This document shows, in pieces, positions 17,833-25,361 of a stretch of 37,992 bases of DNA. Under the pieces are notes generated by a model, which saw only the letters and a list, made by a program, of their open reading frames with translations, was not told where the DNA came from and did no database searches. The position numbers and the translations under genes were made by a program. Within the stretch, counting starts at the first letter, position 1; every line of letters begins with the position of its first letter. The DNA is taken from assembly GCA_023384575.1 (NCBI GenBank), contig JAHDVP010000048.1:1-37992 (forward strand). The letters run 5' to 3'. The DNA is from Acidobacteriota bacterium (GTDB taxonomy: Bacteria > Acidobacteriota > Vicinamibacteria > Vicinamibacterales > JAFNAJ01).

Positions 17833-18725
17833 ACGACCGAGTCGATACGATCGCGTTCATCGGGCTGGGAACAATGGGCGCGCCTATGGCTCGGAACCTG
17901 GTTCGTGCCGGCTTTCGCTTGCGGGTTTACGACGTGGTCCCTTCAGCCGCCGCAGCGTTCGCGGGTGAGGCACACGTCGCGGACAGTCCGGCCGACGCTG
18001 CAAGCGGCGCAGATGTGGTGATAACGATGTTGCCGACCGGACGCGAGGTGGCAGCGGCGCTGTTCGGACCCGGTGCCGCGTGCGCGACGCTGCGCACACG
18101 AGGGCTGGTGGTCGACATGAGCACGATCGCGCATGCTGATTGCGTGACGCACGGCGAAAGGCTGCGCAGTGCGGGTTTTCGCGCAGTCGATGCGCCAGTG
18201 GGTCGCTCCCCTCAGCACGCCATCGAAGGAAAGCTTCTGGTAATGGCCGGCGGTGACCCCGCGGATGTCAACGAGTTGCGCACTGTCTTCGATGCGATCG
18301 GAGACACCGTCCATCACGTCGGGCCTTACGGCAGCGGCATCCGGATCAAGCTGATCAACAACTACCTCTCCATGGTGAACATGGTGATCGCGGCCGAAGG
18401 GCTGACCTTCGCTGCCAAGGCGGGAATTCGTCGTGACATTGCCTTGTCGATCTTTGCCGAAACGCCGGCCGGTCGCGGGCAGATGTTCACCAACTACCCG
18501 AGAAAAGTACTCGCTGGCGATCTGAAGCCAGACTTCCCGTTGTCGATGGGGCTCAAGGACATCACATTGGCATTGGGGTTTGGCGCCGAGGTCGGGGCGC
18601 CGCTCTTCCTGGGCGCAGCCTCACGCGAGTTGTTCGCGTTGGCCAAGCCGTTCGGTCGAGAGCGGGACGACTGTACCGCAATGCTCCTTCTGCTCGAAGA
18701 GATCGCGCACGCTCGCGCAGTTTGA
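17829..18725 (+). CDS. Beta-hydroxyacid dehydrogenase family, sulfolactaldehyde reductase (YihU) type
   Basis: 298 residues, the same length as E. coli YihU. The NAD site is FIGLGTMGAPMARNL (10-24). Where ordinary 3-hydroxyisobutyrate dehydrogenases have PVSGG, this has PVGR with Arg126; the catalytic region is KLINNYLS with Lys174, Asn177 and Ser181, and Lys243 lies in GLKDI. Aligned from memory to YihU (Arg123, Lys171, Asn174, Ser178, Lys240) the offset is a constant +3, so these residues, including those I recall as lining the sulfonate pocket, are conserved. The likely reaction is interconversion of sulfolactaldehyde and 2,3-dihydroxypropane-1-sulfonate, which fits the HpsN-type gene in the same proposed regulon. 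It is the last gene of the TRAP/transketolase operon. Another small aldehyde acid is the alternative. Confidence 0.7.
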   Translation: MNDRVDTIAFIGLGTMGAPMARNLVRAGFRLRVYDVVPSAAAAFAGEAHVADSPADAASGADVVITMLPTGREVAAALFGPGAACATLRTRGLVVDMSTIAHADCVTHGERLRSAGFRAVDAPVGRSPQHAIEGKLLVMAGGDPADVNELRTVFDAIGDTVHHVGPYGSGIRIKLINNYLSMVNMVIAAEGLTFAAKAGIRRDIALSIFAETPAGRGQMFTNYPRKVLAGDLKPDFPLSMGLKDITLALGFGAEVGAPLFLGAASRELFALAKPFGRERDDCTAMLLLLEEIAHARAV

Positions 18726-18844
18726 GTGCGCCATTGCGCCAGAGACGAACGTATCTGGCATCACATCTCACGGCAATCAGCCGAAGCTGCGCGGTGATCC
18801 CGCGCGCTTGTGGCTCCCGGACGGCGCGTTCGTCATCCGGGCCC

Positions 18845-19006
18845 ATGACGGCCCCCATCAGCGAAGCGCTGAGTCCGAACGAAAGCCATGGCTACGACAA
18901 GCGTCATCCGCAAGGGCATGGCCTGGAAGGGTTGACGTCGGAATGGATCGGGAGGAAAGTGATTTCCTTTCCACCCGACCGTCCGATGGCGGCACAAAGA
19001 AGGTGA
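18845..19006 (+). CDS. Possible 53-residue protein before the DsrE-like gene
   Basis: A short frame starting at ATG 18845 and ending three bases before the GTG of the DsrE-like gene; the ribosome site of that gene lies inside its last codons. The predicted product is polar (contains SHGYDKRHPQGHGLEG) and matches nothing I know. It has no clear ribosome site of its own. It is listed because of the close coupling. Otherwise the 284 bases between 18726 and 19009 show no gene. Confidence 0.3.
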   Translation: MTAPISEALSPNESHGYDKRHPQGHGLEGLTSEWIGRKVISFPPDRPMAAQRR

Positions 19007-19009
19007 GGC

Positions 19010-19402
19010 GTGGCTGCGAAACCGCTCAGCATCATCGTCGTGTCAGGGTCGAGAGAGCGCCTTCAGATGGCCGCGATGGTCGCGGCAGTCGGGGCAGTGA
19101 GCGGCAGTCCGGTCACGGTGTTCCTGTCGATGAACGCGTTGCGGTACTTCGTGAAGGGCGACCAGACCGCGGCCCCCGCCGAGGGGCCGTTCGGCGAACT
19201 GCTCGCCACGAAGAACGCGCCGCCGTTCCGCGCCATGTTCGAGCAGGCCGTGTCGCTGGGCGATGCGAAGATCCATCCGTGCTCGATGGCCATGGACGTC
19301 ATGGGGCTGGAGCCCGCCGCGCTCGAATCGTGGCTGGCCGAACCTCTCGGCCTCACGAAGTTTCTCGGCGATGCGGCCGATGCGCAGGTCTGGTCGTTCT
19401 GA
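19010..19402 (+). CDS. DsrE/DsrE2-like sulfur-handling protein
   Basis: 130 residues starting at GTG with AAGGTGAG upstream. The fold pattern ([26 protein letters not shown], then [16 protein letters not shown]) and a single conserved-position Cys91 in [11 protein letters not shown] are typical of the DsrE/DrsE2 family, small cytoplasmic proteins that carry persulfide sulfur. A TusA-like gene and an SQR-like flavoprotein follow in the same direction, a combination used in sulfane sulfur trafficking. Confidence 0.8.
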   Translation: MAAKPLSIIVVSGSRERLQMAAMVAAVGAVSGSPVTVFLSMNALRYFVKGDQTAAPAEGPFGELLATKNAPPFRAMFEQAVSLGDAKIHPCSMAMDVMGLEPAALESWLAEPLGLTKFLGDAADAQVWSF

Positions 19403-19453
19403 CCTCCGCCGCCGGACAACGCCGAACAACGTCGAACACAGAAGGGAGCAGCC

Positions 19454-19684
19454 ATGGCCGGCAAGAAAGTGATCGACGCGCGCGGAAGCTTCTGTCCGGG
19501 CCCGTTGATGGAACTCATCGCCGGGATGAAGATGGCCGAGGTGGGCGACGAGCTCGAAGTGCTCTCCAGCGACAAGGGGTCGGCCAACGACATTCCCGAG
19601 TGGATCCACAAGGTCGGGCACGAGCACCTCGGCACGCGCGAGGAGGCCGGTGTCTGGCACATCGCAGTCAGGAAGGTGAAGTGA
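19454..19684 (+). CDS. tusA: TusA-family sulfurtransferase
   Basis: 76 residues with the CPGP motif (Cys14-Pro17) at the start of the first helix, the signature of TusA/SirA proteins. Cys14 carries sulfur as a persulfide. Being between DsrE-like and SQR-like genes, it is more likely a sulfur relay for oxidation or detoxification than the tRNA-thiolation TusA. A GGGAG ribosome site lies upstream of the ATG. Confidence 0.88.
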   Translation: MAGKKVIDARGSFCPGPLMELIAGMKMAEVGDELEVLSSDKGSANDIPEWIHKVGHEHLGTREEAGVWHIAVRKVK

Positions 19685-19735
19685 AAGAGGTGGGCTGAAG
19701 CGACGTTTCGATCACGCACAACAGGAGGACGAGAG

Positions 19736-20869
19736 ATGCGCATCCTGATCATCGGCGGCGGCATGGGCGGCACGATCCTGGCGAACAATCTCGCGCGGCG
19801 GCTGGCGCCCGAGCTGAAGGCGGGCAAGGCCCGGATCACGATGCTGTCGGCATCCGAGCGGCACTTCTACCAGCCGGGCCTTCTGTATCTGGCGTTCGGG
19901 CGCGTGACGCCCGACGAGCTGTACCGCGACCAGGCGAGCCTGCTCGAGCCCGGCATCGAGTTCCACGTCGACCCGGCCGAGCAGTTCCTGCTCGACCAGA
20001 ACCAGGTGAAGGCGAAGAGCGGGCGCACCTTCGATTACGACATCCTGGCGATCGCCACCGGGTCGCGCCCGGTGCCCGAACTGATCCCCGGCCTGGCCGA
20101 GAATTCGGAGACGTTCTACACCGAGGAGACGGCGCTGAAGATGTTCCGGCGCCTGCGCGAGTTCCAGGGCGGCCGGGTTGTCGTCGCGGTGGGCGTGCCG
20201 CACAAGTGCCCGATGGCGCCGCTCGAGATCACCTTCATGCTGTACGACTACTTCAAGGATCGCGGCATCCTCGACAAGGTGAAGCTGCACTACACCTACC
20301 CGATCGGTCGCGTGCACAGTCTCGAGAACGTCGCCAAGTGGGCGGCGCCCGAAATGGCGCGGCTCGGCATCAGCTACGAGACGCTGTTCAACATCAAGGA
20401 GGTCGACGGCAAGGCGAAGGTGGTGCGCAGCGAGGAGGGCACCGAAGCGCCGTTCGACCTGCTGGTGTCGATCCCCGCGCACCGCGGCATGGAGGTGATC
20501 GAGAAGAACAACCTCGGCACCGGCGGGTTCATCCCGACGCATCGGCACCAGCTCAACATGGAAGGGCGCAACAACGTCTACGTGCTGGGCGACACGACCA
20601 ACCTGCCGATCAGCAAGGCCGGTTCCACCGCGCACTTCGAGGCCGAGGCGCTCGGCGAGAACATCGCGGCGATCGTCAAGCTCGGCGCGCCGGTGCGCGA
20701 CTACGACGGCAAGGTGTTCTGCTTCATCGAGGCCGGAAAAGACCGCGCCACCTACGCGATGTTCGACTATCTCAATCCGCCCGACCCGAAGCCGCCGACC
20801 AAGGCCATCCACTGGTTCAAGATGGCCTACAACAAGCTGTACTGGACTTCCGCACGCGGCCTGCTCTGA
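19736..20869 (+). CDS. Sulfide:quinone oxidoreductase-like FAD flavoprotein
   Basis: 377 residues of the disulfide-reductase flavoprotein fold: FAD-binding GGGMGG (7-12), the YQPGLLYLAFG segment, ATGSRPVP (107-114) and a late VLGDTTNLPISKAGSTAHFEA segment. Cys158 in PHKCPMAP sits at a redox-cysteine position of sulfide:quinone oxidoreductases; Cys329 may be the partner. The C-terminal region (KAIHWFKMAYNKLYW) is amphipathic and could bind the membrane. It likely oxidises sulfide or a persulfide and reduces quinone, passing sulfur to TusA/DsrE. Quinone or another acceptor is not decided by sequence. Confidence 0.82.
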   Translation: MRILIIGGGMGGTILANNLARRLAPELKAGKARITMLSASERHFYQPGLLYLAFGRVTPDELYRDQASLLEPGIEFHVDPAEQFLLDQNQVKAKSGRTFDYDILAIATGSRPVPELIPGLAENSETFYTEETALKMFRRLREFQGGRVVVAVGVPHKCPMAPLEITFMLYDYFKDRGILDKVKLHYTYPIGRVHSLENVAKWAAPEMARLGISYETLFNIKEVDGKAKVVRSEEGTEAPFDLLVSIPAHRGMEVIEKNNLGTGGFIPTHRHQLNMEGRNNVYVLGDTTNLPISKAGSTAHFEAEALGENIAAIVKLGAPVRDYDGKVFCFIEAGKDRATYAMFDYLNPPDPKPPTKAIHWFKMAYNKLYWTSARGLL

Positions 20870-20887
20870 CCACCGGGAGGACCGAAG

Positions 20888-21685
20888 ATGGACACGCAGA
20901 CCGGTGAACCGCGCGCGCTCGACGGCGAGATCGAGCGCCTGGTGGCGGCGGCGGGCGACGCGCTCACCGACGAGATGGTCGGGCGCCTCGCGGGCACCGC
21001 GGCCGACGCGGCCGAACTGATGGACCAGATCGCCCGGGCAGGGCTCGCCCGGGCGATTCCGGCGCTCGCGCAGATGGCGCACAACGGCGACCTCGAGCGC
21101 CTGGGCCAGCTCGCGCGCGTCTACAGCTCGGCGCAGGACTCGCTCACCGACGAGATGGTCGGGCGTCTGTCGGCCACGATCGGCGACGGGCTGGCGCTGA
21201 TGGACCAGGTCAACCGCGCCGGCCTCGACCGCGCGATTCCCGCGCTGGCCGAGATGGTGCACAACGGCGACCTGCAGCGGCTGGTGAAGCTCGCGCGCGT
21301 CTACGGCTCGGCCGAGGACGCGCTCACCGACGAGATGGTCGGGCGGCTCACCGAGACCGTGGGCAATGGCCTGTCGCTGCTCGATCGCTTCGCGCGTGGC
21401 GGCGCCGACCGCGTGATCGGCATCCTCGAGCGGCTCGAGAGCTCGGGCGCGCTGCAAAAGCTCGCCGAGACGCTGCCCGACCTCGTCGAACGGATGACGC
21501 GCGTGCAGGCGATGCTCGCGGCGATCGAGTCGGCGGCGCAGCGCACCAGCCGGCTGCCGCCGGCGCGCGGCGGCTTGGGCGGGATGTGGGCGCTGATGCG
21601 CGAGCCCGAGGCGCAGGACACGCTGCGCTTCCTGCTGGCGGTGGGCAAGGAGTTGCGCGGCGCGATGACGTCGCCCGCGCGCTGA
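20888..21685 (+). CDS. DUF1641-like helical protein with three 60-residue repeats
   Basis: 265 residues, mostly alpha-helical. Residues 26-85, 86-145 and 146-205 are repeats, each opening with LTDEMVGRL and containing DQ/DR...RAG...AIPAL...NGDL/RLE. The C-terminal part (SGALQKLAETLPDLVERM) resembles DUF1641, a family often encoded beside SQR-like flavoproteins. It starts 18 bases after the flavoprotein gene with a GGGAGGA ribosome site, so the two probably work together, perhaps as a scaffold or membrane adaptor. The biochemical role is unknown. Confidence 0.75.
   Translation: MDTQTGEPRALDGEIERLVAAAGDALTDEMVGRLAGTAADAAELMDQIARAGLARAIPALAQMAHNGDLERLGQLARVYSSAQDSLTDEMVGRLSATIGDGLALMDQVNRAGLDRAIPALAEMVHNGDLQRLVKLARVYGSAEDALTDEMVGRLTETVGNGLSLLDRFARGGADRVIGILERLESSGALQKLAETLPDLVERMTRVQAMLAAIESAAQRTSRLPPARGGLGGMWALMREPEAQDTLRFLLAVGKELRGAMTSPAR
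20963..21502 (+). repeat. Three in-frame 180-bp tandem repeats in the DUF1641-like gene
   Basis: Units start at 20963, 21143 and 21323, each with CTCACCGACGAGATGGTCGG. Units 1 and 2 are alike through the full 180 bases; unit 3 diverges in its second half. The exact period and in-frame length indicate internal duplication of a 60-residue module. Confidence 0.85.
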
Positions 21686-21711
21686 TGGATCCGCGATGAA
21701 CGGTCTACACT

Positions 21712-21739
21712 GAGCGGGCGATACCGAGCGGGCGATACC
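21712..21739. repeat. 14-bp perfect tandem duplication between convergent genes
   Basis: GAGCGGGCGATACC occurs twice in tandem (21712-21725, 21726-21739) in the short gap between the convergent DUF1641-like and Uma2-like genes. No function is evident; it is most likely slippage. Confidence 0.7.
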
Positions 21740-21771
21740 GCTACGCAAGGCAACTCGCGCTGCCCGGCCTG

Positions 21772-22350
21772 TTACGGCGCGTACCAGATCTCTTCGGAGG
21801 CGAGCGCGAGCGCCGGCAGCGCTGCCGGCGCGATCTCGAACGGTGCCTCGAGCGTGCGCTCCGACGCGAACCTGCCCTCGGCGGGAAGCGGCGAGTGGAA
21901 CACGTGCACGCGCCGGGCCTCGACTTCGACGATCCAGTATTCGGCCACGCCGTGCGACGCGTACAGGCGCGCCCGGGTGCCGCGATCGTAGCGCAGCGAG
22001 GAATCGGCTACCTCGATGGCCAGCAGTACGTCGGCGGCACCGGGATGCTGCGTGGCGTAATCGTCGGCGCGCGGCCGCAGCAGCATGAAATCGGGCTGCG
22101 GCATCGACCATGGCGGCAGGCATATTGGCTGCGCCACCGAAACGATGGCATCGTCGCCGGCACGTCGCACCAGCAGACGGGTCAATCGGTGACTGACCGA
22201 CATGTGACCGGTGCCGATCGGCGGCATGTCGATCAGGTCTCCTTCGATCAACTCGATCCGACTGTCCTCGGCGAGGATGCCGGCCGTGCCGAGGCGCTCG
22301 AAGTCATCGATCGACAGCTTGTGGCGGGTGGGTTCGACGACGGCGCTCAT
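21772..22350 (-). CDS. Uma2-family (DUF820) PD-(D/E)XK nuclease-like protein
   Basis: 192 residues. The N-terminal segment LSIDDFERLGTAGILAEDSR is followed by RIELIEGDLIDMPPIG, then PQPDFMLLRP and LLAIEVADSSLRYDRGTRARLYASHGVAEYWIVE, the conserved core of Uma2/DUF820 proteins. The Asp in PDF and the E-x-A of IEVA are the nuclease-like acidic residues. The family is common in cyanobacteria and scattered elsewhere, often of unknown role. Its ATG overlaps the stop of the channel gene (ATGA), so it rides on that transcript. Confidence 0.8.
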   Translation of the reverse strand: MSAVVEPTRHKLSIDDFERLGTAGILAEDSRIELIEGDLIDMPPIGTGHMSVSHRLTRLLVRRAGDDAIVSVAQPICLPPWSMPQPDFMLLRPRADDYATQHPGAADVLLAIEVADSSLRYDRGTRARLYASHGVAEYWIVEVEARRVHVFHSPLPAEGRFASERTLEAPFEIAPAALPALALASEEIWYAP

Positions 22351-23183
22351 CGCTGGCTCGGGCGCGCCCGGTAGATCACCCAGTAGATCAGCGCCACCAG
22401 CACGCTGCCGCCCACCAGGTTGCCGGCGATCACCGGCACCAGGTTGCCGGCCATTGCCGTCCAGGTCACGGCGGCGGCCTGTGGCAGTGCCGCCAGCGCG
22501 GGGTCGGTTGCGAGCAGGCCGATCGCCAGCGGAAAGAAGAACATGTTGGCGATCGAGTGCTCGAAGCCGAGCGCGACGAACGCGGCGATCGGCGGCACGA
22601 TCGCCACCGTCTTGTCGACGACGCTGCGCCCCGCGGCGGCCATCCACACGGCGAGGCACACCAGCACGTTGCACAGCACGCCGCGAAAGAAGGCCGTCTC
22701 CCAGGACAGTGCGGCCTTGGCCGCGGCGACTTCGACCGCCTTTTTCGCGACCAGCCCCCCGTTGAGTGCCGCGGTGTCGGCCAGCAGCACCAGCACTGCG
22801 AGGCCGGCCGCGCCGACGAGGTTGCCCAGACCCACCACCACCCAGTTGCGCAGCACCTCGCGCGTGCCGAGCTTGCCCTCGGCCCAGGCCATCGCCAGCA
22901 GGTTGTTGCCGGTGAACAGTTCGGCGCCGGCCACCACGACCATGATCAGTCCGAGCGAGAACACCAGCCCACCGAGCACGCGCGAGCCTGCGAACGACAG
23001 CGACGGGTCGCTCGTGACCAGCAGGAATGCGATCGAACCGAGTCCGATGAAGGCGCCGGCCAGCAGTGCCAGCATCGACATCGAGTGCAGCGGCAGGCGC
23101 GCCTTGGCCACGCCGATGGTCTCCACGCGTGCGGCGACTTCGCGTGGCGCGAACGCGTCGGAGCCGAAGATCTCCCCGGCCAT
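22347..23183 (-). CDS. Formate/nitrite/hydrosulfide channel family (FNT) membrane protein
   Basis: About 278 residues with six membrane segments and FNT features: the short N-terminal helix ending VETIGVAKARLP, GAELFTGNN, the NWVVVGLGNLVGA segment, the FRGVLCNVLVCLAVW segment and GNLVGG near the end. The start at 23183 fits the usual FNT N-terminus and has AGGA nine bases upstream. A longer frame from ATG 23279 overlaps the LuxR stop as TAATG but adds a low-complexity leader. FNT channels pass formate, nitrite or hydrosulfide. The adjacent SQR/TusA/DsrE genes hint at hydrosulfide, and a denitrifying host at nitrite; sequence alone does not decide. Confidence 0.85.
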   Translation of the reverse strand: MAGEIFGSDAFAPREVAARVETIGVAKARLPLHSMSMLALLAGAFIGLGSIAFLLVTSDPSLSFAGSRVLGGLVFSLGLIMVVVAGAELFTGNNLLAMAWAEGKLGTREVLRNWVVVGLGNLVGAAGLAVLVLLADTAALNGGLVAKKAVEVAAAKAALSWETAFFRGVLCNVLVCLAVWMAAAGRSVVDKTVAIVPPIAAFVALGFEHSIANMFFFPLAIGLLATDPALAALPQAAAVTWTAMAGNLVPVIAGNLVGGSVLVALIYWVIYRARPSQR

Positions 23184-23278
23184 CAGTGCCGATCCTGGCG
23201 GGCGGGCGGGAGCGGCGGTGTCTGCGATCGCGGGTGCATCCGGCAAGCTTACGCGATCGCCGCACGCGTACCGCACCA

Positions 23279-24094
23279 TTACTTGCGCGATGCGAACAGC
23301 ATGGCCTCTGCTCGCGAGGAAAAGCCCAGTTTGGTGAAGATGTGACGCAAATGAACCTTCACGGTTTCGTGGCTGATATCCAGCGCCCGCGCGATCGACT
23401 TGTTGCTCAGGCCCAGAGCGATCTTGTCGAGCACTTCGCGCTCACGTTCGGTGAGCACGGGGGTGGGATCCTGCTCGCGGCCGGTCGATCCCGGGTCGGG
23501 GGGCGGTTCATCGCTGGAATCGGTGCACCGTGCGCTGTTGGCGGGCGGCGGTTCGGGCGTTTCGGGTGATACGAGGGCACGAAACAGGGTGCGCTGCAGG
23601 CTCGTGTCTCCGAGGAGCGGCATGTCCCTGTCGGCCAGGCTCGCGGGACTTGCAATGGCCAGCGCCAGCAGTTCGCCGACCGGGCGCAGCAGTGCGACCA
23701 GTTCCCTTGACAGCGGGCGTTCGTCCTCGAAGAACAGCGTGAGCACGCCGAGCGCACGCCGCTCCTGATTCAGCGAGACGGCGACCGTCGCCGGACACGA
23801 CTGCAGCTCGGGGAGGGCTGCGTGGATGGTGCCGCGGCGGACCTTGCGATCCGCGACGCGCACGCGATTGCGGCGCAAGGCTTCGCCGCAGATCCCGCAT
23901 GGATCGGAGATCGATCGTTCGTAGGCCAGTGCGCCGGTCGGCAGTCCGTACGCCGCGATCAACCTGGACTGGTCGGAACCGTTCATCCGCAGCCGCACGA
24001 TGCCACTGTGAGCGCCAACGAGGCCGACCAGTCCGGCCAGAAAGGTGTTGACCAGTGCCGAGGAACCAGAAACTGTCGAGCGGCGTGATCGCAT
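23279..24094 (-). CDS. GAF-LuxR transcriptional regulator
   Basis: 271 residues. Residues about 10-150 resemble a GAF sensor domain with a paired cysteine site [10 protein letters not shown] (Cys66, Cys69), a region of low complexity follows, and residues 214-265 are a LuxR/NarL-type helix-turn-helix ([22 protein letters not shown]...[14 protein letters not shown]). There is no receiver domain, so it probably senses a ligand or redox state directly. Its stop overlaps an in-frame ATG of the channel gene (TAATG), making control of that channel likely. No good ribosome site precedes the ATG, so the start is uncertain. Confidence 0.82.
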   Translation of the reverse strand: MRSRRSTVSGSSALVNTFLAGLVGLVGAHSGIVRLRMNGSDQSRLIAAYGLPTGALAYERSISDPCGICGEALRRNRVRVADRKVRRGTIHAALPELQSCPATVAVSLNQERRALGVLTLFFEDERPLSRELVALLRPVGELLALAIASPASLADRDMPLLGDTSLQRTLFRALVSPETPEPPPANSARCTDSSDEPPPDPGSTGREQDPTPVLTEREREVLDKIALGLSNKSIARALDISHETVKVHLRHIFTKLGFSSRAEAMLFASRK

Positions 24095-24129
24095 GTGCGG
24101 CCGACCCCATCAGGCACCCGGGACAGCGC

Positions 24130-25002
24130 TTACGCTACGCCGAGCTCCTCGCCGTTCGTGAGGGTGTCTGCCGCCGCGTGCCGGGCATGGCCGGCACGGC
24201 GCGACGGGCGGACCTCGCTGTCGGGCTGGCGTACTTTCACTAGCTGGGACAATACGCCAACCGCGATCTCGGCCGGCGTGTTGTTCCCCACCTTGTCACC
24301 GAGCGGACACGCGATGCGCTCGATGAAGCTTTGTGTCGCGCCCTCTTGCGCGAGTTCGCGGCGCATGATCGCAGCCTTGGTCTTGCTGCCGAGCACCCCC
24401 ACGTAGTGTAGCGGCGCCGATCGCCGTGCGAGCGCGGCGAGGATCGGCAGATCGGTGGCGTGTCCCATCGTCATCACCAGGACACTCGTGCCGTCGCGCA
24501 CTTCGTCCAGGCCCTCGGTGTAGCAAGCCACCAGGCGGCGTGCGAGCCGCTCGCTCTCCGGCAGGCGCGCGAGCCACTCCTCGCGGGTGTCGACGCACAC
24601 GGTGTGGCAGTCCAGTTCGACGAGGAAACGACACAACTTCTGCGCGACGTGACCGGCACCGAAAATCAGGACGTCCCAGCGATCGCGTGGGCGGTGGACT
24701 TCGTAGTAGAGCGCGACCTCTCCGGCACAGGTCATGCCGATGTCGCGATGCAGGTTCAGGCGTTCGAACCGGGTCCGTTCCGTGGCTGGCGCTGACAACA
24801 ATGCGCGGGCCGCTTCGGTGCATCGAAGCTCCACGCGTCCGCCCCCGATCGTGCCGAACAGCAACCCGTCTTCGCCGAAGACCGCGCTGGCGCCGACGAC
24901 TTGCGGGATGCTGCCTTTGGCATCGACGATGGTGACCGTGCAATAGGCCGTGCCCTCCTTCTGCAGCTTGCTCAGGAGAGTGATGAACGCGATGTCGTGC
25001 AT
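24130..25002 (-). CDS. xdhC: XdhC/CoxI-family molybdenum cofactor maturation protein
   Basis: 290 residues. The start at 25002 is preceded by AGGAGA eight bases upstream; the frame continues upstream but lacks support. The N-terminal XdhC_CoxI domain has DAKGSIPQVVGASAVF, GTIGGGRVE and MTCAGEVALYYEV; the C-terminal Rossmann domain has VLIFGAGHVAQKL and a late GSKTKAAIMR segment. XdhC binds Mo cofactor and helps install its terminal sulfido ligand in xanthine-dehydrogenase-family enzymes. It is divergent from the Mo hydroxylase genes that begin at 25358 and shares their control region. Confidence 0.9.
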   Translation of the reverse strand: MHDIAFITLLSKLQKEGTAYCTVTIVDAKGSIPQVVGASAVFGEDGLLFGTIGGGRVELRCTEAARALLSAPATERTRFERLNLHRDIGMTCAGEVALYYEVHRPRDRWDVLIFGAGHVAQKLCRFLVELDCHTVCVDTREEWLARLPESERLARRLVACYTEGLDEVRDGTSVLVMTMGHATDLPILAALARRSAPLHYVGVLGSKTKAAIMRRELAQEGATQSFIERIACPLGDKVGNNTPAEIAVGVLSQLVKVRQPDSEVRPSRRAGHARHAAADTLTNGEELGVA

Positions 25003-25067
25003 GCCTCGCTTCTCCTGTGAGGGCGCCTGCGAAGGATCGTCCGTTCGCACGGGAAATTCGGATCGAT

Positions 25068-25090
25068 AGTAGTTTGAACGCCAAACTACT
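25068..25090. promoter_or_regulatory. Inverted repeat, candidate operator near xdhC
   Basis: AGTAGTTTG and CAAACTACT are perfect 9-bp inverted arms around AACGC, 65 bases upstream of xdhC. The core TAGTTTG-N5-CAAACTA recurs at 25257-25279. Dyads of this size suit a dimeric MarR or TetR regulator; the MarR gene at the end of this cluster is the natural candidate. Confidence 0.6.
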
Positions 25091-25256
25091 TTCATCGCAG
25101 AGGCGTGTCAAGGCGCGCTTCGCTGTCGGCGAGATCGGTCGGAAGGACTCTTCGATTCATCACTGCCGCGCAGGTCATGCATCGGCTGCCGTATGCCCGC
25201 TGAACGGTGACGCTCGATAACACAAACGGGTTATTGCCGCTCACAAACCGGTCATC

Positions 25257-25279
25257 GATAGTTCGTTTACCAAACTATC
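25257..25279. promoter_or_regulatory. Second copy of the inverted repeat, near the Mo hydroxylase operon
   Basis: GATAGTTCG and CAAACTATC are 9-bp inverted arms with one mismatch around TTTAC. They lie 189 bases from the first copy and about 79 bases before the Mo hydroxylase start codon. CAAAC also appears at 25223 and 25244, 21 bases apart. The 355-base intergenic region holds no RNA gene that I can see. Confidence 0.55.
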
Positions 25280-25286
25280 TGGCGTC

Positions 25287-25361
25287 ATGGAGCAGTTCGA
25301 TCTCGTTCCCGACATCTGGCGCGTCAATCCACCGGTCCTGGTCGACGGAGACCCAGCATGA
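25287..25361 (+). CDS. Possible 24-codon leader frame overlapping the hydroxylase start
   Basis: ATG at 25287 opens a 24-codon frame whose TGA overlaps the ATG of the FAD subunit (ATGA at 25358-25361). It has no ribosome site and begins eight bases after the operator-like repeat, so if used it may be a leaderless message. The short peptide has no recognisable domain. It may be chance, or a translationally coupled leader. Confidence 0.3.
   Translation: MEQFDLVPDIWRVNPPVLVDGDPA

Noticed and set aside
18789-18805. Intrinsic terminator after the YihU-like gene
   Set aside because: A 6-bp GC stem is present but no T-run follows, and such stems are common by chance in GC-rich DNA.
20963-21502. 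CRISPR-like or intergenic tandem repeat
   Set aside because: The 180-bp units are in frame inside a protein-coding gene and encode a repeated 60-residue module.
19712-22123. 803-codon open frame on the minus strand
   Set aside because: It lies opposite the TusA, SQR-like and DUF1641-like genes, has Arg/His-rich low-complexity translation and no domain. It is a typical GC-rich antisense shadow.
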